Positions 46,972 through 60,900 of a stretch of DNA of 64,000 nt are shown here, one piece after another. Source of the stretch: Limanda limanda (Eukaryota; Chordata; Actinopteri; Pleuronectiformes; Pleuronectidae). The stretch is from NCBI RefSeq assembly GCF_963576545.1, contig NW_026870579.1, positions 310,001 to 374,000 on the forward strand, given 5' to 3'. The notes beneath the pieces were generated by a model. That model did not search any database. It was not told the origin of the DNA and saw only the letters and a list, made by a program, of their open reading frames with translations. The translations under genes and the position numbers were made by a program. Position 1 is the stretch's first letter. Every line of letters starts with the position of its first letter.

Positions 46972-49900
46972 CTCTTTCTCCTATGTGCTTTCATCCCTAA
47001 CCCTAACCCTAACCCTTCCGAAAGTCGGAGAAGCTCAAGGATGGTACCAATCGATGCGCGCTACCCCATTTAGTGGGGGTAGAGCCTACTTGCAAGTCTC
47101 TCCGACCTTCACAAAAAAAGTTATTCAAGAATATCTCTTTCTCCTATGTGCTTTCATCCCTAACCCTAACCCTAACCCTTCCGAAAGTCGGAGAAGCTCA
47201 AGGATGGTACCGATCGATGCGTGCAACCCCATTTAGTGGGGGTAGAGCCTACTTGCAAGTCTCTCCGACCTTCACAAAAAAAGTTATTCAAGAATATCTC
47301 CTCAGATTTGGGGGAATTTCGTCGGTCGACCTCTTCCGAAGGTCGTACAAGCTCGGGGATGGTACCAATCGATCCGCAGGACCCAAATTAGTCCAGATGC
47401 AACCACTTTCCAAGTCTCTCCGACCTTCACAAAAAAAGTTATTCAAGAATATCTCTTTCTCCTATGTGCTTTCATCCCTAACCCTAACCCTAACCCTTCC
47501 GAAAGTCGGAGAAGCTCAAGGATGGTACCGATCGATGCGCGCTACCCCATTTAGTGGGGGTAGAGCCTACTTGCAAGTCTCTCCGACCTTCACAAAAAAA
47601 GTTATTCAAGAATATCTCTTTCTCCTATGTGCTTTCATCCCTAACCCTAACCCTAACCCTTCCGAAAGTCGGAGAAGCTCAAGGATGGTACCGATCGATG
47701 CGCGCTACCCCATTTAGTGGGGGTAGAGCCTACTTGCAAGTCTCTCCGACCTTCACAAAAAAAGTTATTCAAGAATATCTCTTTCTCCTATGTGCTTTCA
47801 TCCCTAACCCTAACCCTAACCCTTCCAAAAGTCGGAGAAGCTCAAGGATGGTACCGATCGATGCGCGCTACCCCATTTAGTGGGGGTAGAGCCTACTTGC
47901 ATGTCTCTCCGACCTTCAAAAAAAAAATTATTCAAGAATATCTCCTCAGATTTGGGGGAATTTCGTCGGTCGACCTCTTCCGAAGGTCGTACAAGCTCGG
48001 GGATGGTACCAATCGATCCGCAGGACCCAAATTAGTCCAGATGCAACCACTTTCCAAGTCTCTCCGACCTTCACAAAAAAAGTTATTCAAGAATATCTCT
48101 TTCTCCTATGTGCTTTCATCCCTAACCCTAACCCTAACCCTTCCGAAAGTCGGAGAAGCTCAAGGATGGTACCGATCGATGTGCGCAACCCCATTTAGTG
48201 GGGGTAGAGCCTACTTGCAAGTCTCTCCGACCTTCACAAAAAAAGTTATTCAAGAATATCTCCTCAGATTTGGGGGAATTTCGTCGGTCGACCTCTTCCG
48301 AAGGTCGTACAAGCTCGGGGATGGTACCAATCGATCCGCAGGACCCAAATTAGTCCAGATGCAACCACTTTCCAAGTCTCTCCGACCTTCACAAAAAAAG
48401 TTATTCAAGAATATCTCTTTCTCCTATGTGCTTTCATCCCTAACCCTAACCCTTTCGAAAGTCGGAGAAGCTCAAGGATGGTACCGATCGATGCGCGCTA
48501 CCCCATTTAGTGGGGGTAGAGCCTACTTGCAAGTCTCTCCGACCTTCACAAAAAAAGTTATTCAAGAATATCTCTTTCTCCTATGTGCTTTCATCCCTAA
48601 CCCTAACCCTAACCCTTCCGAAAGTCGGAGAAGCTCAAGGATGGTACCAATCGATGCGCGCTACCCCATTTAGTGGGGGTAGAGCCTACTTGCAAGTCTC
48701 TCCGACCTTCACAAAAAAAGTTATTCAAGAATATCTCTTTCTCCTATGTGCTTTCATCCCTAACCCTAACCCTAACCCTTCCGAAAGTCGGAGAAGCTCA
48801 CGGATGGTACCGATCGATGCGCGCTACTCCATTTAGTGGGGGTAGAGCCTACTTGCAAGTCTCTCCGACCTTCACAAAAAAAGTTATTCAAGAATATCTC
48901 CTCAGATTTGGGGGAATTTCGTCGGTCGACCTCTTCCGAAGGTCGTACAAGCTCGGGGATGGTACCAATCGATCCGCAGGACCCAAATTAGTCCAGATGC
49001 AACCACTTTCCAAGTCTCTCCGACCTTCACAAAAAAAGTTATTCAAGAATATCTCTTTCTCCTATGTGCTTTCATCCCTAACCCTAACCCTAACCCTTCC
49101 GAAAGTCGGAGAAGCTCAAGGATGGTACCGATCGATGCGCGCTACCCCATTTAGTGGGGGTAGAGCCTACTTGCAAGTCTCTCCGACCTTCACAAAAAAA
49201 GATATTCAAGAATATCTCTTTCTCCTATGTGCTTTCATCCCTAACCCTAACCCTAACCCTTCCGAAAGTCGGAGAAGCTCAAGGATGGTACCGATCGATG
49301 CGCGCTACCCCATTTAGTGGGGGTAGAGCCTACTTGCAAGTCTCTCCGACCTTCACAAAAAAAGTTATTCAAGAATATCTCTTTCTCCTATGTGCTTTCA
49401 TCCCTAACCCTAACCCTAACCCTTCCGAAAGTCGGAGAAGCTCACGGATGGTACCGATCGATGCGCGCTACTCCATTTAGTGGGGGTAGAGCCTACTTGC
49501 AAGTCTCTCCGACCTTCACAAAAAAAGTTATTCAAGAATATCTCCTCAGATTTGGGGGAATTTCGTCGGTCGACCTCTTCCGAAGGTCGTACAAGCTCGG
49601 GGATGGTACCAATCGATCCGCAGGACCCAAATTAGTCCAGATGCAACCACTTTCCAAGTCTCTCCGACCTTCACAAAAAAAGTTATTCAAGAATATCTCT
49701 TTCTCCTATGTGCTTTCATCCCTAACCCTAACCCTAACCCTTCCGAAAGTCGGAGAAGCTCAAGGATGGTACCGATCGATGCGTGCTACCCCATTTAGTG
49801 GGGGTAGAGCCTACTTGCAAGTCTCTCCGACCTTCACAAAAAAAGATATTCAAGAATATCTCTTTCTCCTATGTGCTTTCATCCCTAACCCTAACCCTAA

Positions 49901-50348
49901 CCCTTCCGAAAGTCGGAGAAGCTCAAGGATGGTACCGATCGATGCGCGCTACCCCATTTAGTGGGGGTAGAGCCTACTTGCAAGTCTCTCCGACCTTCAC
50001 AAAAAAAGTTATTCAAGAATATCTCTTTCTCCTATGTGCTTTCATCCCTAACCCTAACCCTAACCCTTCCGAAAGTCGGAGAAGCTCAAGGATGGTACCG
50101 ATCGATGCGCGCTACCCCATTTAGTGGGGGTAGAGCCTACTTGCAAGTCTCTCCGACCTTCACAAAAAAAGTTATTCAAGAATATCTCTTTCTCCTATGT
50201 GCTTTCATCCCTAACCCTAACCCTAACCCTTCCAAAAGTCGGAGAAGCTCAAGGATGGTACCGATCGATGCGCGCTACCCCATTTAGTGGGGGTAGAGCC
50301 TACTTGCATGTCTCTCCGACCTTCACAAAAAAAGTTATTCAAGAATAT
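46972..50348 (+). repeat. Distant copy of the 4,007-bp compound repeat
   Basis: Matches 5,994-9,370 monomer for monomer at an offset of 40,978 bp, including GCGTGCAACC (47,219), CTCACGG/CTACTCC (48,836 and 49,480) and the rare GCGTGCTACC (near 49,783). One A has a unique A10 run at 47,918-47,927, where CACA7GTT has become CA10TT by two substitutions. This is the only 3' box in the window with that change. Confidence 0.9.
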
Positions 50349-50966
50349 CTCCTCAGATTTGGGGGAATTTCGTCGGTCGACCTCTTCCGAAAGTCGTACA
50401 AGCTCGGGGATGGTACCAATCGATCCGCAGGACCCAAATTAGTCCAGATGCAACCACTTTCCAAGTCTCTCCGACCTTCACAAAAAAAGTTATTCAAGAA
50501 TATCTCTTTCTCCTATGTGCTTTCATCCCTAACCCTTCCGAAAGTCGGAGAAGCTCAAGGATGGTACCGATCGATGCGCGCAACCCCATTTAGTGGGGGT
50601 AGAGCCTACTTGCAAGTCTCTCCGACCTTCACAAAAAAAGTTATTCAAGAATATCTCCTCAGATTTGGGGGAATTTCGTCGGTCGACCTCTTCCGAAGGT
50701 CGTACAAGCTCGGGGATGGTACCAATCGATCCGCAGGACCCAAATTAGTCCAGATGCAACCACTTTCCAAGTCTCTCCGACCTTCACAAAAAAAGTTATT
50801 CAAGAATATCTCTTTCTCCTATGTGCTTTCATCCCTAACCCTAACCCTTTCGAAAGTCGGAGAAGCTCAAGGATGGTACCGATCGATGCGCGCTACCCCA
50901 TTTAGTGGGGGTAGAGCCTACTTGCAAGTCTCTCCGACCTTCACAAAAAAAGTTATTCAAGAATAT
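50349..50966 (+). repeat. B-A(151)-B-A(157) segment
   Basis: Closes the 2,407-bp module begun at 48,572, but it is 12 bp shorter than other copies because its first A has lost two telomeric units. The B at 50,349-50,503 has CCGAAAGTCG in place of CCGAAGGTCG, resembling the A motif. Nothing non-satellite is present. Confidence 0.85.
50504..50654 (+). repeat. 151-bp type A variant with two CCC tracts
   Basis: The only A with two telomeric units missing; the block is reduced to CCCTAACCC before TTCCG. The rest of the monomer is normal and carries CAACCCC before B. It is the extreme of the 163/157/151 series and shows that length change in A is confined to the telomeric block. Confidence 0.92.
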
Positions 50967-53379
50967 CTCTTTCTCCTATGTGCTTTCATCCCTAACCCTA
51001 ACCCTAACCCTTCCGAAAGTCGGAGAAGCTCAAGGATGGTACCAATCGATGCGCGCTACCCCATTTAGTGGGGGTAGAGCCTACTTGCAAGTCTCTCCGA
51101 CCTTCACAAAAAAAGTTATTCAAGAATATCTCTTTCTCCTATGTGCTTTCATCCCTAACCCTAACCCTAACCCTTCCGAAAGTCGGAGAAGCTCAAGGAT
51201 GGTACCGATCGATGCGCGCAACCCCATTTAGTGGGGGTAGAGCCTACTTGCAAGTCTCTCCGACCTTCACAAAAAAAGTTATTCAAGAATATCTCCTCAG
51301 ATTTGGGGGAATTTCGTCGGTCGACCTCTTCCGAAGGTCGTACAAGCTCGGGGATGGTACCAATCGATCCGCAGGACCCAAATTAGTCCAGATGCAACCA
51401 CTTTCCAAGTCTCTCCGACCTTCACAAAAAAAGTTATTCAAGAATATCTCTTTCTCCTATGTGCTTTCATCCCTAACCCTAACCCTAACCCTTCCGAAAG
51501 TCGGAGAAGCTCAAGGATGGTACCGATCGATGCGCGCTACCCCATTTAGTGGGGGTAGAGCCTACTTGCAAGTCTCTCCGACCTTCACAAAAAAAGTTAT
51601 TCAAGAATATCTCTTTCTCCTATGTGCTTTCATCCCTAACCCTAACCCTAACCCTTCCGAAAGTCGGAGAAGCTCAAGGATGGTACCGATCGATGCGCGC
51701 TACCCCATTTAGTGGGGGTAGAGCCTACTTGCAAGTCTCTCCGACCTTCACAAAAAAAGTTATTCAAGAATATCTCTTTCTCCTATGTGCTTTCATCCCT
51801 AACCCTAACCCTAACCCTTCCGAAAGTCGGAGAAGCTCAAGGATGGTACCAATCGATGCGCGCTACCCCATTTAGTGGGGGTAGAGCCTACTTGCAAGTC
51901 TCTCCGACCTTCACAAAAAAAGTTATTCAAGAATATCTCTTTCTCCTATGTGCTTTCATCCCTAACCCTAACCCTATCCCTTCCGAAAGTCGGAGAAGCT
52001 CAAGGATGGTACCGATCGATGCGCGCAACCCCATTTAGTGGGGGTAGAGCCTACTTGCAAGTCTCTCCGACCTTCACAAAAAAAGTTATTCAAGAATATC
52101 TCCTCAGATTTGGGGGAATTTCGTCGGTCGACCTCTTCCGAAGGTCGTACAAGCTCGGGGATGGTACCAATCGATCCGCAGGACCCAAATTAGTCCAGAT
52201 GCAACCACTTTCCAAGTCTCTCCGACCTTCACAAAAAAAGTTATTCAAGAATATCTCTTTCTCCTATGTGCTTTCATCCCTAACCCTAACCCTAACCCTT
52301 CCGAAAGTCGTAGAAGCTCAAGGATGGTACCGATCGATGCGCGCTACCCCATTTAGTGGGGGTAGAGCCTACTTGCAAGTCTCTCCGACCTTCACAAAAA
52401 AAGTTATTCAAGAATATCTCTTTCTCCTATGTGCTTTCATCCCTAACCCTAACCCTAACCCTTCCAAAAGTCGGAGAAGCTCAAGGATGGTACCGATCGA
52501 TGCGCGCTACCCCATTTAGTGGGGGTAGAGCCTACTTGCATGTCTCTCCGACCTTCACAAAAAAAGTTATTCAAGAATATCTCCTCAGATTTGGGGGAAT
52601 TTCGTCGGTCGACCTCTTCCGAAGGTCGTACAAGCTCGGGGATGGTACCAATCGATCTGCAGGACCCAAATTAGTCCAGATGCAACCACTTTCCAAGTCT
52701 CTCCGACCTTCACAAAAAAAGTTATTCAAGAATATCTCTTTCTCCTATGTGCTTTCATCCCTAACCCTAACCCTAACCCTTCCGAAAGTCGGAGAAGCTC
52801 AAGGATGGTACCGATCGATGCGCGCAACCCCATTTAGTGGTGGTAGAGCCTACTTGCAAGTCTCTCCGACCTTCACAAAAAAAGTTATTCAAGAATATCT
52901 CCTCAGATTTGGGGGAATTTCGTCGGTCGACCTCTTCCGAAGGTCGTACAAGCTCGGGGATGGTACCAATCGATCCGCAGGACCCAAATTAGTCCAGATG
53001 CAACCACTTTCCAAGTCTCTCCGACCTTCACAAAAAAAGTTATTCAAGAATATCTCTTTCTCCTATGTGCTTTCATCCCTAACCCTAACCCTAACCCTTC
53101 CGAAAGTCGGAGAAGCTCAAGGATGGTACCGATCGATGCGCGCTACCCCATTTAGTGGGGGTAGAGCCTACTTGCAAGTCTCTCCGACCTTCACAAAAAA
53201 AGTTATTCAAGAATATCTCTTTCTCCTATGTGCTTTCATCCCTAACCCTAACCCTAACCCTTCCGAAAGTCGGAGAAGCTCAAGGATGGTACCGATCGAT
53301 GCGCGCAACCCCATTTAGTGGGGGTAGAGCCTACTTGCAAGTCTCTCCGACCTTCACAAAAAAAGTTATTCAAGAATAT
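50967..53379 (+). repeat. Duplicated segment, partner of 14,008-16,420
   Basis: Boundaries and rare variants match the upstream partner (offset 36,959 bp). A private change is CCCTATCCC near 51,976, which alters one TAA loop of the telomeric block. Confidence 0.87.
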
Positions 53380-54973
53380 CTCCTCAGATTTGGGGGAATT
53401 TCGTCGGTCGACCTCTTCCGAAGGTCGTACAAGCTCGGGGATGGTACCAATCGATCCGCAGGACCCAAATTAGTCCAGATGCAACCACTTTCCAAGTCTC
53501 TCCGACCTTCACAAAAAAAGTTATTCAAGAATATCTCTTTCTCCTATGTGCTTTCATCCCTAACCCTAACCCTTTCGAAAGTCGGAGAAGCTCAAGGATG
53601 GTACCGATCGATGCGCGCTACCCCATTTAGTGGGGGTAGAGCCTACTTGCAAGTCTCTCCGACCTTCACAAAAAAAGTTATTCAAGAATATCTCTTTCTC
53701 CTATGTGCTTTCATCCCTAACCCTAACCCTAACTCTTCCGAAAGTCGGAGAAGCTCAAGGATGGTACCGATCGATGCGCGCTACCCCATTTAGTGGGGGT
53801 AGAGCCTACTTGCAAGTCTCTCCGACCTTCACAAAAAAAGTTATTCAAGAATATCTCTTTCTCCTATGTGCTTTCATCCCTAACCCTAACCCTAACCCTT
53901 CCAAAAGTCGGAGAAGCTCAAGGATGGTACCGATCGATGCGCGCTACCCCATTTAGTGGGGGTAGAGCCTACTTGCATGTCTCTCCGACCTTCACAAAAA
54001 AAGTTATTCAAGAATATCTCCTCAGATTTGGGGGAATTTCGTCGGTCGACCTCTTCCGAAGGTCGTACAAGCTCGGGGATGGTACCAATCGATCCGCAGG
54101 ACCCAAATTAGTCCAGATGCAACCACTTTCCAAGTCTCTCCGACCTTCACAAAAAAAGTTATTCAAGAATATCTCTTTCTCCTATGTGCTTTCATCCCTA
54201 ACCCTAACCCTAACCCTTCCGAAAGTCGGAGAAGCTCAAGGATGGTACCGATCGATGCGCGCAACCCCATTTAGTGGGGGTAGAGCCTACTTGCAAGTCT
54301 CTCCGACCTTCACAAAAAACGTTATTCAAGAATATCTCCTCAGATTTGGGGGAATTTCGTCGGTCGACCTCTTCCGAAGGTCGTACAAGCTCGGGGATGG
54401 TACCAATCGATCCGCAGGACCCAAATTAGTCCAGATGCAACCACTTTCCAAGTCTCTCCGACCTTCACAAAAAAAGTTATTCAAGAATATCTCTTTCTCC
54501 TATGTGCTTTCATCCCTAACCCTAACCCTTTCGAAAGTCGGAGAAGCTCAAGGATGGTACCGATCGATGCGCGCTACCCCATTTAGTGGGGGTAGAGCCT
54601 ACTTGCAAGTCTCTCCGACCTTCACAAAAAAAGTTATTCAAGAATATCTCTTTCTCCTATGTGCTTTCATCCCTAACCCTAACCCTAACCCTTCCGAAAG
54701 TCGGAGAAGCTCAAGGATGGTACCAATCGATGCGCGCTACCCCATTTAGTGGGGGTAGAGCCTACTTGCAAGTCTCTCCGACCTTCACAAAAAAAGTTAT
54801 TCAAGAATATCTCTTTCTCCTATGTGCTTTCATCCCTAACCCTAACCCTAACCCTTCCGAAAGTCGGAGAAGCTCAAGGATGGTACCGATCGATGCGCGC
54901 AACCCCATTTAGTGGGGGTAGAGCCTACTTGCAAGTCTCTCCGACCTTCACAAAAAAAGTTATTCAAGAATAT
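53380..54973 (+). repeat. Linker between two long duplications
   Basis: Order B-a, A, A, B-A, B-a, A, A. The first part (to about 54,335) corresponds to 16,902-17,857 at an offset of 36,478 bp, that is 481 bp less than the preceding block. CTAACTCTTCC near 53,733 damages the last C tract of one telomeric block. AAAAAACGTT near 54,319 marks the match to 17,841. Confidence 0.82.
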
Positions 54974-57900
54974 CTCCTCAGATTTGGGGGAATTTCGTCG
55001 GTCGACCTCTTCCGAAGGTCGTACAAGCTCGGGGATGGTACCAATCGATCCGCAGGACCCAAATTAGTCCAGATGCAACCACTTTCCAAGTCTCTCCGAC
55101 CTTCACAAAAAAAGTTATTCAAGAATATCTCTTTCTCCTATGTGCTTTCATCCCTAACCCTAACCCTAACCCTTCCGAAAGTCGGAGAAGCTCAAGGATG
55201 GTACCGATCGATGCGCGCTACCCCATTTAGTGGGGGTAGAGCCTACTTGCAAGTCTCTCCGACCTTCACAAAAAAAGTTATTCAAGAATATCTCTTTCTC
55301 CTATGTGCTTTCATCCCTAACCCTAACCCTAACCCTTCCGAAAGTCGGAGAAGCTCAAGGATGGTACCGATCGATGCGCGCTACCCCATTTAGTGGGGGT
55401 AGAGCCTACTTGCAAGTCTCTCCGACCTTCACAAAAAAAGTTATTCAAGAATATCTCTTTCTCCTATGTGCTTTCATCCCTAACCCTAACCCTAACCCTT
55501 CCGAAAGTCGTAGAAGCTCAAGGATGGTACCGATCGATGCGCGCTACCCCATTTAGTGGGGGTAGAGCCTACTTGCAAGTCTCTCCGACCTTCACAAAAA
55601 AAGTTATTCAAGAATATCTCTTTCTCCTATGTGCTTTCATCCCTAACCCTAACCCTAACCCTTCCAAAAGTCGGAGAAGCTCAAGGATGGTACCGATCGA
55701 TGCGCGCTACCCCATTTAGTGGGGGTAGAGCCTACTTGCATGTCTCTCCGACCTTCACAAAAAAAGTTATTCAAGAATATCTCCTCAGATTTGGGGGAAT
55801 TTCGTCGGTCGACCTCTTCCGAAGGTCGTACAAGCTCGGGGATGGTACCAATCGATCTGCAGGACCCAAATTAGTCCAGATGCAACCACTTTCCAAGTCT
55901 CTCCGACCTTCACAAAAAAAGTTATTCAAGAATATCTCTTTCTCCTATGTGCTTTCATCCCTAACCCTAACCCTAACCCTTCCAAAAGTCGGAGAAGCTC
56001 AAGGATGGTACCGATCGATGCGCGCTACCCCATTTAGTGGGGGTAGAGCCTACTTGCATGTCTCTCCGACCTTCACAAAAAAAGTTATTCAAGAATATCT
56101 CCTCAGATTTGGGGGAATTTCGTCGGTCGACCTCTTCCGAAGGTCGTACAAGCTCGGGGATGGTACCAATCGATCCGCAGGACCCAAATTAGTCCAGATG
56201 CAACCACTTTCCAAGTCTCCCCGACCTTCACAAAAAAAGTTATTCAAGAATATCTCTTTCTCCTATGTGCTTTCATCCCTAACCCTAACCCTTCCGAAAG
56301 TCGGAGAAGCTCAAGGATGGTACCGATCGATGCGCGCAACCCCATTTAGTGGGGGTAGAGCCTACTTGCAAGTCTCTCCGACCTTCACAAAAAACGTTAT
56401 TCAAGAATATCTCCTCAGATTTGGGGGAATTTCGTCGGTCGACCTCTTCCGAAGGTCGTACAAGCTCGGGGATGGTACCAATCGATCCGCAGGACCCAAA
56501 TTAGTCCAGATGCAACCACTTTCCAAGTCTCTCCGACCTTCACAAAAAAAGTTATTCAAGAATATCTCTTTCTCCTATGTGCTTTCATCCCTAACCCTAA
56601 CCCTTTCGAAAGTCGGAGAAGCTCAAGGATGGTACCGATCGATGCGCGCTACCCCATTTAGTGGGGGTAGAGCCTACTTGCAAGTCTCTCCGACCTTCAC
56701 AAAAAAAGTTATTCAAGAATATCTCTTTCTCCTATGTGCTTTCATCCCTAACCCTAACCCTAACCCTTCCGAAAGTCGGAGAAGCTCAAGGATGGTACCA
56801 ATCGATGCGCGCTACCCCATTTAGTGGGGGTAGAGCCTACTTGCAAGTCTCTCCGACCTTCACAAAAAAAGTTATTCAAGAATATCTCTTTCTCCTATGT
56901 GCTTTCATCCCTAACCCTAACCCTAACCCTTCCGAAAGTCGGAGAAGCTCAAGGATGGTACCGATCGATGCGCGCAACCCCATTTAGTGGGGGTAGAGCC
57001 TACTTGCAAGTCTCTCCGACCTTCACAAAAAACGTTATTCAAGAATATCTCCTCAGATTTGGGGGAATTTCGTCGGTCGACCTCTTCCGAAGGTCGTACA
57101 AGCTCGGGGATGGTACCAATCGATCCGCAGGACCCAAATTAGTCCAGATGCAACCACTTTCCAAGTCTCTCCGACCTTCACAAAAAAAGTTATTCAAGAA
57201 TATCTCTTTCTCCTATGTGCTTTCATCCCTAACCCTAACCCTTTCGAAAGTCGGAGAAGCTCAAGGATGGTACCGATCGATGCGCGCTACCCCATTTAGT
57301 GGGGGTAGAGCCTACTTGCAAGTCTCTCCGACCTTCACAAAAAAAGTTATTCAAGAATATCTCTTTCTCCTATGTGCTTTCATCCCTAACCCTAACCCTA
57401 ACCCTTCCGAAAGTCGGAGAAGCTCAAGGATGGTACCAATCGATGCGCGCTACCCCATTTAGTGGGGGTAGAGCCTACTTGCAAGTCTCTCCGACCTTCA
57501 CAAAAAAAGTTATTCAAGAATATCTCTTTCTCCTATGTGCTTTCATCCCTAACCCTAACCCTAACCCTTCCGAAAGTCGGAGAAGCTCAAGGATGGTACC
57601 GATCGATGCGCGCAACCCCATTTAGTGGGGGTAGAGCCTACTTGCAAGTCTCTCCGACCTTCACAAAAAAAGTTATTCAAGAATATCTCCTCAGATTTGG
57701 GGGAATTTCGTCGTTCGACCTCTTCCGAAGGTCGTACAAGCTCGGGGATGGTACCAATCGATCCGCAGGACCCAAATTAGTCCAGATGCAACCACTTTCC
57801 AAGTCTCTCCGACCTTCACAAAAAAAGTTATTCAAGAATATCTCTTTCTCCTATGTGCTTTCATCCCTAACCCTAACCCTAACCCTTCCGAAAGTCGGAG

Positions 57901-60900
57901 AAGCTCAAGGATGGTACCGATCGATGCGCGCTACCCCATTTAGTGGGGGTAGAGCCTACTTGCAAGTCTCTCCGACCTTCACAAAAAAAGTTATTCAAGA
58001 ATATCTCTTTCTCCTATGTGCTTTCATCCCTAACCCTAACCCTAACCCTTCCGAAAGTCGGAGAAGCTCAAGGATAGTACCGATCGATGCGCGCTACCCC
58101 ATTTAGTGGGGGTAGAGCCTACTTGCAAGTCTCTCCGACCTTCACAAAAAAAGTTATTCAAGAATATCTCTTTCTCCTATGTGCTTTCATCCCTAACCCT
58201 AACCCTAACCCTTCCGAAAGTCGTAGAAGCTCAAGGATGGTACCGATCGATGCGCGCTACCCCATTTAGTGGGGGTAGAGCCTACTTGCAAGTCTCTCCG
58301 ACCTTCACAAAAAAAGTTATTCAAGAATATCTCTTTCTCCTATGTGCTTTCATCCCTAACCCTAACCCTAACCCTTCCAAAAGTCGGAGAAGCTCAAGGA
58401 TGGTACCGATCGATGCGCGCTACCCCATTTAGTGGGGGTAGAGCCTACTTGCATGTCTCTCCGACTTTCACAAAAAAAGTTATTCAAGAATATCTCCTCA
58501 GATTTGGGGGAATTTCGTCGGTCGACCTCTTCCGAAGGTCGTACAAGCTCGGGGATGGTACCAATCGATCTGCAGGACCCAAATTAGTCCAGATGCAACC
58601 ACTTTCCAAGTCTCTCCGACCTTCACAAAAAAAGTTATTCAAGAATATCTCTTTCTCCTATGTGCTTTCATCCCTAACCCTAACCCTAACCCTTCCGAAA
58701 GTCGGAGAAGCTCAAGGATGGTACCGATCGATGCGCGCAACCCCATTTAGTGGGGGTAGAGCCTACTTGCAAGTCTCTCCGACCTTCACAAAAAAAGTTA
58801 TTCAAGAATATCTCCTCAGATTTGGGGGAATTTCGTCGGTCGACCTCTTCCGAAGGTCGTACAAGCTCGGGGATGGTACCAATCGATCCGCAGGACCCAA
58901 ATTAGTCCAGATGCAACCACTTTCCAAGTCTCTCCGACCTTCACAAAAAAAGTTATTCAAGAATATCTCTTTCTCCTATGTGCTTTCATCCCTAACCCTA
59001 ACCCTAACCCTTCCGAAAGTCGGAGAAGCTCAAGGATGGTACCGATCGATGCGCGCTACCCCATTTAGTGGGGGTAGAGCCTACTTGCAAGTCTCTCCGA
59101 CCTTCACAAAAAAAGTTATTCAAGAATATCTCTTTCTCCTATGTGCTTTCATCCCTAACCCTAACCCTAACCCTTCCGAAAGTCGGAGAAGCTCAAGGAT
59201 GGTACAGATCGATGCGCGCAACCCCATTTAGTGGGGGTAGAGCCTACTTGCAAGTCTCTCCGACCTTCACAAAAAAAGTTATTCAAGAATATCTCCTCAG
59301 ATTTGGGGGAATTTCGTCGGTCGACCTCTTCCGAAGGTCGTACAAGCTCGGGGATGGTACCAATCGATCCGCAGGACCCAAATTAGTCCAGATGCAACCA
59401 CTTTCCAAGTCTCTCCGACCTTCACAAAAAAAGTTATTCAAGAATATCTCTTTCTCCTATGTGCTTTCATCCCTAACCCTAACCCTTTCGAAAGTCGGAG
59501 AAGCTCAAGGATGGTACCGATCGATGCGCGCTACCCCATTTAGTGGGGGTAGAGCCTACTTGCAAGTCTCTCCGACCTTCACAAAAAAAGTTATTCAAGA
59601 ATATCTCTTTCTCCTATGTGCTTTCAACCCTAACCCTAACCCTAACCCTTCCGAAAGTCGGAGAAGCTCAAGGATGGTACCGATCGATGCGCGCTACCCC
59701 ATTTAGTGGGGGTAGAGCCTACTTGCAAGTCTCTCCGACCTTCACAAAAAAAGTTATTCAAGAATATCTCTTTCTCCTATGTGCTTTCATCCCTAACCCT
59801 AACCCTAACCCTTCCGAAAGTCGGAGAAGCTCAAGGATGGTACCGATCGATGCGCGCAACCCCATTTAGTGGGGGTAGAGCCTACTTGCAAGTCTCTCCG
59901 ACCTTCACAAAAAAAGTTATTCAAGAATATCTCCTCAGATTTGGGGGAATTTCGTCGGTCGACCTCTTCCGAAGGTCGTACAAGCTCGGGGATGGTACCA
60001 ATCGATCCGCAGGACCCAAATTAGTCCAGATGCAACCACTTTCCAAGTCTCTCCGACCTTCACAAAAAAAGTTATTCAAGAATATCTCTTTCTCCTATGT
60101 GCTTTCATCCCTAACCCTAACCCTAACCCTTCCGAAAGTCGGAGAAGCTCAAGGATGGTACCGATCGATGCGCGCTACCCCATTTAGTGGGGGTAGAGCC
60201 TACTTGCAAGTCTCTCCGACCTTCACAAAAAAAGTTATTCAAGAATATCTCTTTCTCCTATGTGCTTTCATCCCTAACCCTAACCCTAACCCTTCCGAAA
60301 GTCGGAGAAGCTCAAGGATGGTACCGATCGATGCGCGCTACCCCATTTAGTGGGGGTAGAGCCTACTTGCAAGTCTCTCCGACCTTCACAAAAAAAGTTA
60401 TTCAAGAATATCTCTTTCTCCTATGTGCTTTCATCCCTAACCCTAACCCTAACCCTTCCGAAAGTCGGAGAAGCTCAAGGATGGAACCGATCGATGCGCG
60501 CTACCCCATTTAGTGGGGGTAGAGCCTACTTGCAAGTCTCTCCGACCTTCACAAAAAAAGTTATTCAAGAATATCTCCTCAGATTTGGGGGAATTTCGTC
60601 GGTCGACCTCTTCCGAAGGTCGTACAAGCTCGGGGATGGTACCAATCGATCCGCAGGACCCAAATTAGTCCAGATGCAACCACTTTTCAAGTCTCTCCGA
60701 CCTTCACAAAAAAAGTTATTCAAGAATATCTCTTTCTCCTATGTGCTTTCATCCCTAACCCTAACCCTAACCCTTCCGAAAGTCGGAGAAGCTCAAGGAT
60801 GGTACCGATCGATGCGCGCAACCCCATTTAGTGGGGGTAGAGCCTACTTGCAAGTCTCTCCGACCTTCACAAAAAAAGTTATTCAAGAATATCTCCTCAG

